Shown here piece by piece: positions 60,791 through 64,000 of a stretch of DNA of 64,000 bases (position 1 is its first letter; each line of letters begins with the position of its first letter). Where the stretch lies: NCBI RefSeq assembly GCF_007992715.1, contig NZ_BKAU01000001.1, positions 930,001 through 994,000 on the forward strand, written 5' to 3'. Source of the stretch: Chitinophaga cymbidii (lineage in GTDB: Bacteria > Bacteroidota > Bacteroidia > Chitinophagales > Chitinophagaceae). Under the pieces are notes generated by a model. It was not told the origin of the DNA. It saw only the letters and a list, made by a program, of their open reading frames with translations, and did not search any database. Position numbers and translations under genes: made by a program.

Positions 60791-61597
60791 TTATTGCCGG
60801 GTAATTTTTTTCCTATACCCATAGTGCCGAGGACCGACCCGGATTTTATTCTGTGTTATTTTCTTGACCAGCTTGCCGTTTATGTACACTGCCATGTCTG
60901 ATACGAGGAAATTAAACCCAAAACGATTGAGTGTTTTTAGATTCACAGAGGGGCAATCGTCAAAATAGTGGCGAATTTTAGTAATATAAACGTCCATGTT
61001 ACGGGATATGAGATAGTTATATTTTCCCCATACTTCGGTAGCGATTTGTTCTTTGCTCAGTGGTTCATTGGGATGTTCCATGAAGAATTTCATGAGATTT
61101 CTGGTGCGGTCCGTTAGATTTTTCCTTATAGGTCCCTGCATCAGCACATGTTCGTTATAATCAAATATGGTATTTTTTTCAAACCTGTATTGTGCCGTAA
61201 AGCCAGATCCTATTTTTTTGGAACGGCGCAACCATACGGCGATACGAAGCAAGAGCTCCTCTAAACAGAATGGCTCTGTCAGGCAGACATCAGCGCCAGC
61301 CTTGTAACAGTCTATCCTGTCAGTGTCGGCTTGCGTTTCCACCAGCAAAAATATGGGTATGGTGCTATTCATATTTCTGATTTTTGTTATTAAGGTGGAG
61401 CCGTTTGTCTGTGAAAATGTAGTTTTTATGAGGCACAGATCAAAGAGATATCTTTTAAAACAGGCAGCTGCTAGTTCCATATTGGTACAATGAATCACCT
61501 CGTATCCGTATTCCTCTAAATGATTTTTGGTAGTTTTTTCTCGGTAATAGTCGGGTTCAACTAAAAGGAGCTTTACTCGTATATCTTTTATCTCCAT
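60791..61597 (-). CDS. Atypical OmpR-type regulator with degenerate receiver
   Basis: 268 residues from MEIKDIRV at 61597; an ATG at 61615 adds six. Receiver domain (5-125) keeps the acidic pocket (LLLVEPDYY) but at the phospho-acceptor place has Lys (FDLCLIKTTF instead of L-x-D) and, at the conserved Lys place, Glu (GADVCLTEPF instead of TKPF). The winged-helix domain (about 165-240: LTDRTRNLMKFFMEHPNEPLSKEQIATEVWG) is intact. It cannot be phosphorylated in the standard manner. No sensor kinase nearby. A possible RteB counterpart (inference). Confidence 0.82.
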   Translation of the reverse strand: MEIKDIRVKLLLVEPDYYREKTTKNHLEEYGYEVIHCTNMELAAACFKRYLFDLCLIKTTFSQTNGSTLITKIRNMNSTIPIFLLVETQADTDRIDCYKAGADVCLTEPFCLEELLLRIAVWLRRSKKIGSGFTAQYRFEKNTIFDYNEHVLMQGPIRKNLTDRTRNLMKFFMEHPNEPLSKEQIATEVWGKYNYLISRNMDVYITKIRHYFDDCPSVNLKTLNRFGFNFLVSDMAVYINGKLVKKITQNKIRVGPRHYGYRKKITRQ

Positions 61598-61697
61598 TGG
61601 ATTTCGTTTTGGCACTAAACAATGATTGATCGTTTTTGGGCGGGCACCCTGAATACACTAAATCCCTTCCTTAGAAAAGGACGGGCTTCATATGATC

Positions 61698-62292
61698 TTA
61701 CTTTTCGATTATGAAATGTGCATCGTACCTCCGAAGTTTCGAAAGTATGCTGCGTATTCTTGTCTTTACCGTACGTACCTATAGGGATGTTTAATGCCGC
61801 GGCCAGGTCAGACCCGGTAAAGCCGTAATAATATTTTAATTGAATGATCTTCACTTCCTGTTTATTTAATGAGGCAAGCATGATGCTGATATCGGGATAT
61901 ACGGGAAAGTCCCTGTAGCAAGACATACAGGAAATGCGATTGGGGGGGTACGTCCTGCGTTCCTGCGATATCGTTTTGGCATATTTGCTTCGTAGAAAAC
62001 CAATTGTTGCATGTTGGGCAATATTTGCCATCCAGGTAAATGGCATCCCTTTAGCCGGATCGTAATTGTTCCTATATAGAAAGATTTTGTAGAATGTTTC
62101 CTGCAGCAGATCTTCTCCATAAATTTTATATCGATCTCCTAGCAGACGGCATATTTTTTTCTTTAAGGCGGGGTGATACTGTTGGTATAAGTCCGTAAAT
62201 GTTTGTCCAACATCTCGAAGGGAATGACTGATACCATTGGGCGCCGAGAATGAGCGCGATTGGATGGGTAGTATTGGGTTTATATATCTCAT
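61698..62292 (-). pseudogene. ECF sigma factor, frameshifted by a 4-bp duplication
   Basis: The frame starts at 62292. Region 2 (FTDLYQQYHPALKKKICRLLGDRYKIYGEDLLQETFYKIF) and the beginning of region 4 (LNKQEVKIIQLKYYYGFTGSDLAAALNIPIGT) are sound. At 61770-61778 TACG is duplicated (TACGTACG), sending the frame into unrelated sequence to 61615. Removing one TACG restores VKTRIRSILSKLRRYDAHFIIEK and a stop at 61698, the expected end of region 4. The DNA-recognition helix is thus lost. Overlaps the regulator start only in the shifted frame. Confidence 0.8.
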
Positions 62293-62478
62293 TTGTCTTA
62301 AATATTAACGGAGACAAAAACTACTTTACTACTATAAGACAATATATGGGGGAAATGGGGTGAAATTGATTACTGTATTTTAGGATAAGATTGATTAAAT
62401 AATTGATAATAATATATAAGAGTGTCCGATTTCTGCATGTACACGAATTCTCACCGTCCTCCTACTTCCATTTAGAAG

Positions 62479-62619
62479 ATGATCGATCAAAAAAGAGAAA
62501 ATTTGCTAGATTTGCTGGGCCACACTCATCAGCTGAAGGTGCTGGTAACAGTTGCCGGTATGACGGGTGTAACCAGAAGGAATGAGCCGGAAAATTGGAT
62601 TTATTGTAAGAATTCTTGA
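62479..62619 (+). CDS. Small unknown protein
   Basis: 46 residues: MIDQKRENLLDLLGHTHQLK, then VLVTVAGMTGVTRRNEPENW and a short end. It reads as one helix plus a strand, no family. It stands 16 bp ahead of the tiny membrane ORF. Supported only by composition and open frame. Confidence 0.4.
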   Translation: MIDQKRENLLDLLGHTHQLKVLVTVAGMTGVTRRNEPENWIYCKNS

Positions 62620-62635
62620 TAGAATGGTAGTAACA

Positions 62636-62722
62636 ATGAAAAAACGTTCATTCGTAACATTGCTTCCTTATGTCATTTTACTTGCCATCTTATGGTTGAC
62701 TATTCTGTATTATGGTTTTTAA
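62636..62722 (+). CDS. Tiny single-helix membrane peptide
   Basis: 28 residues (32 from an ATG at 62624). Two lysines and an arginine, then a hydrophobic helix (FVTLLPYVILLAILWLTILYYGF) to the end. The shape matches small membrane peptides (toxin, regulator or leader), none of which can be chosen from sequence. Confidence 0.4.
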   Translation: MKKRSFVTLLPYVILLAILWLTILYYGF

Positions 62723-62839
62723 AGGTACGGTATTTCAGAAGCTCTGGCAGGAATTTAAGTGTTAAAGGCGCCTCCGATGGAGCAGCAGGATAATCAACTC
62801 CCGATGTAAAAAGCGACAGCTGAAATAGAAATAGTCCAG

Positions 62840-63502
62840 ATGCATAACATCACGTTGATTGGTACAAGGCATGCAGAATGTGGCAAATGCAATTCAGATG
62901 AATTGTATCAGATTATTGGGAATATACAACCTGAAGTAATATTTGAAGAAATTCCTCCGTCCTTCTTTGATGCCTATTATATAAATAAAACTCGAAACAA
63001 TTTAGAGACAGACGCTATAAATAAGTATTCAGAAACCCATAAGGTAAAACAAATACCGGTAGACTGTGATAATGTACCTTCTGAATCTTTTTTTCAGGAT
63101 CATGGTTATATGCTTAAACGGATAGAGGGCCTTATAGATATAAACGGCTTTAATTATCGAAGTTTAGTCGATTCTAACTGGGCATATGTACAAAAGTACG
63201 GTTTCAAGTATCTCAATAGTGTTTGCTGTATTAACATGAACGATGAGATATACAATACGATAGAAAAAAGTTTGCAAATATTGAACAACGGTAAACTATT
63301 TCAAACCCATCAATTAATGAGCGAAATTAACGAGAAGCGGGAAACGGTTATGCTTCAAAATATTTACAAATATAGTGAAGGCCATAGCTATGATAAAGCT
63401 ATATTCATTTTAGGGGCCGGTCATAGAAAATCAATTATGCAAAAAATTCAGAAATATCAGAGGTCAGAAGAATTAAAGCTGAATTGGACGTTTTATATGT
63501 AA
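62840..63502 (+). CDS. TraB/GumN-like (EreA/ChaN-type) protein
   Basis: 220 residues, soluble, no signal. The opening NITLIGTRHAECGKCNSDELYQIIGNIQPEVIFEEIPPS has G-T-R-H (H11) and E-E (36-37). The end has KAIFILGAGHRKSIMQKI (H195). This H...E...G-x-x-H layout is that of the TraB/PrgY/GumN/TIKI hydrolase-like group. The assignment is tentative and the substrate unknown. Cargo gene at the + strand end of the cluster. Confidence 0.55.
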   Translation: MHNITLIGTRHAECGKCNSDELYQIIGNIQPEVIFEEIPPSFFDAYYINKTRNNLETDAINKYSETHKVKQIPVDCDNVPSESFFQDHGYMLKRIEGLIDINGFNYRSLVDSNWAYVQKYGFKYLNSVCCINMNDEIYNTIEKSLQILNNGKLFQTHQLMSEINEKRETVMLQNIYKYSEGHSYDKAIFILGAGHRKSIMQKIQKYQRSEELKLNWTFYM

Positions 63503-63564
63503 TAGTTAATGTTTCTGTATCCTCCTGGCCGTGGCATATACATATGTGGACTGTCACCGCAAGG

Positions 63565-64000
63565 CTATAGCTGCAAACGGATAAGTTTATCAGCAAACAA
63601 TCGTCGATCGGCGTTCATAAATGATTGTATGATGGGCATATGGCATTCTTCGTATTGATTTCCAGAACCACAATAACATCTGGATCGCTGGTCTTTACCT
63701 TCAAGCAGTAGTTCTACTAGCTGTTCTCCCACGGATTTGTATTTATACCAAAGAGGGGAGTTTACCTCTCTTCTACCTTCGGATGTTTCGGGTGTGTTGG
63801 CTAGAATCAGATTCCTTAATGAATCCACTGCTATGAAATCATCCACGATCTTATTATTTGTGATGTTCAGTTTAATGGTATCAATCACTCTTCCATCATA
63901 ATTTATCCTATCGTCTGGTATAAAGAGCGTATTGTCAAATGCTGGTGTAGATGGCGTTACGTCAATTAGATTACCCAAAGGATTCTCCCATACAGCATGG
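63565..64000 (-). CDS. SEC-C motif protein, 5' end outside window
   Basis: 145 residues visible; the frame runs on past 64000. The visible start HAVWENPLGNLIDVTPSTP lies inside a domain with a His/Trp and D-x-T-P pattern. The C-terminal part has the SEC-C zinc motif CYCGSGNQYEECH (C-x-C...C-H). SEC-C motifs are zinc-binding modules on many unrelated proteins. Function not determined. Confidence 0.65.
   Translation of the reverse strand, partial: HAVWENPLGNLIDVTPSTPAFDNTLFIPDDRINYDGRVIDTIKLNITNNKIVDDFIAVDSLRNLILANTPETSEGRREVNSPLWYKYKSVGEQLVELLLEGKDQRSRCYCGSGNQYEECHMPIIQSFMNADRRLFADKLIRLQL

Larger units (their letters stand above)
27758..64000. mobile_element. Integrative conjugative element (left part), at tRNA-Asp
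   Basis: A tyrosine integrase lies 239 bp past the tRNA 3' end. Beyond it come ORF6N, Prim-Pol, ParB, RadC, a complete-looking DUF4134-to-TraN transfer operon and RteC. The A+T content is visibly higher than in 1-27700. The other end is not in the window: no second copy of the tRNA 3' end was seen. No relaxase or TraG-type coupling protein is present, so a further segment must exist if the element is self-transmissible. The left boundary is inferred from int position. Confidence 0.85.

Noticed and set aside
1-64000. CRISPR arrays or complete insertion sequences
   Set aside because: No regularly spaced repeats and no transposase frame were seen on either strand.

Overview
The window looks like the chromosome of a Bacteroidota bacterium, most likely Chitinophagaceae. 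The evidence is a DUF3127 protein beside dnaA, promoters of the TTG-N17..21-TAnnTTTG type, a conjugation operon of the CTnDOT kind (DUF4134/DUF4133/TraG/TraJ/TraK/TraM/TraN), an RteC regulator and an Arm-type tyrosine integrase. No ribosomal RNA, CRISPR array or complete insertion sequence was seen. Placement below phylum is an inference.

Positions 1-27760 are chromosomal backbone, visibly richer in G+C. They hold glyA (3' part cut off by the window edge), a beta-hydroxyacid dehydrogenase, a 5'-truncated RHS toxin gene with a putative immunity gene, a sugar-nucleotidyltransferase, a nitronate monooxygenase/FabK-like flavoprotein, a NatAB-type ABC exporter, a COG2509 flavoprotein, the DUF3127 gene and dnaA. 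After these comes a run of small stress and regulatory genes: an ArsR/SRPBCC pair, dienelactone hydrolase, a carboxymuconolactone decarboxylase family protein, Crp, two AraC regulators, two DinB proteins, aquaporin, and a HipA-like kinase with DUF3037. The backbone ends with gluQ, divergent from its own substrate gene tRNA-Asp(GTC).

From the 3' end of tRNA-Asp to at least position 64000 lies an integrative conjugative element. Its left end carries int and an ORF6N gene on the + strand. Nearly everything from 30.3 to 58.4 kb runs on the minus strand. A maintenance and DNA-processing block (30.3-43.8 kb) encodes an ART-fold protein, a Prim-Pol, an HNH-like protein, a minimal nucleotidyltransferase-only ligase, a ParB with a Cys cluster, a MoxR/metallopeptidase-VWA/DUF3150-like trio and RadC. 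A 245-bp compound palindrome separates this block from the type IV transfer operon (44.2-55.4 kb). Upstream of that are RteC, preceded by a 10-bp-phased operator array, and a 402-aa unknown. No relaxase, coupling protein or right attachment site is visible, so these probably lie beyond 64 kb.

The cargo and regulatory end (58.4-64 kb) carries AbiH, which occupies the place of umuC after a lone umuD. It also has a degenerate OmpR-type regulator with swapped active-site charges, an ECF sigma factor broken by a 4-bp duplication, two tiny ORFs, a TraB/GumN-like protein and a partial SEC-C protein. The most distinctive signals are the compound palindrome, the phased GTAATTAC array, the charge-swapped receiver, the frameshifted sigma gene, the minimal ligase, the MoxR/VWA module, and gluQ sitting beside tRNA-Asp.
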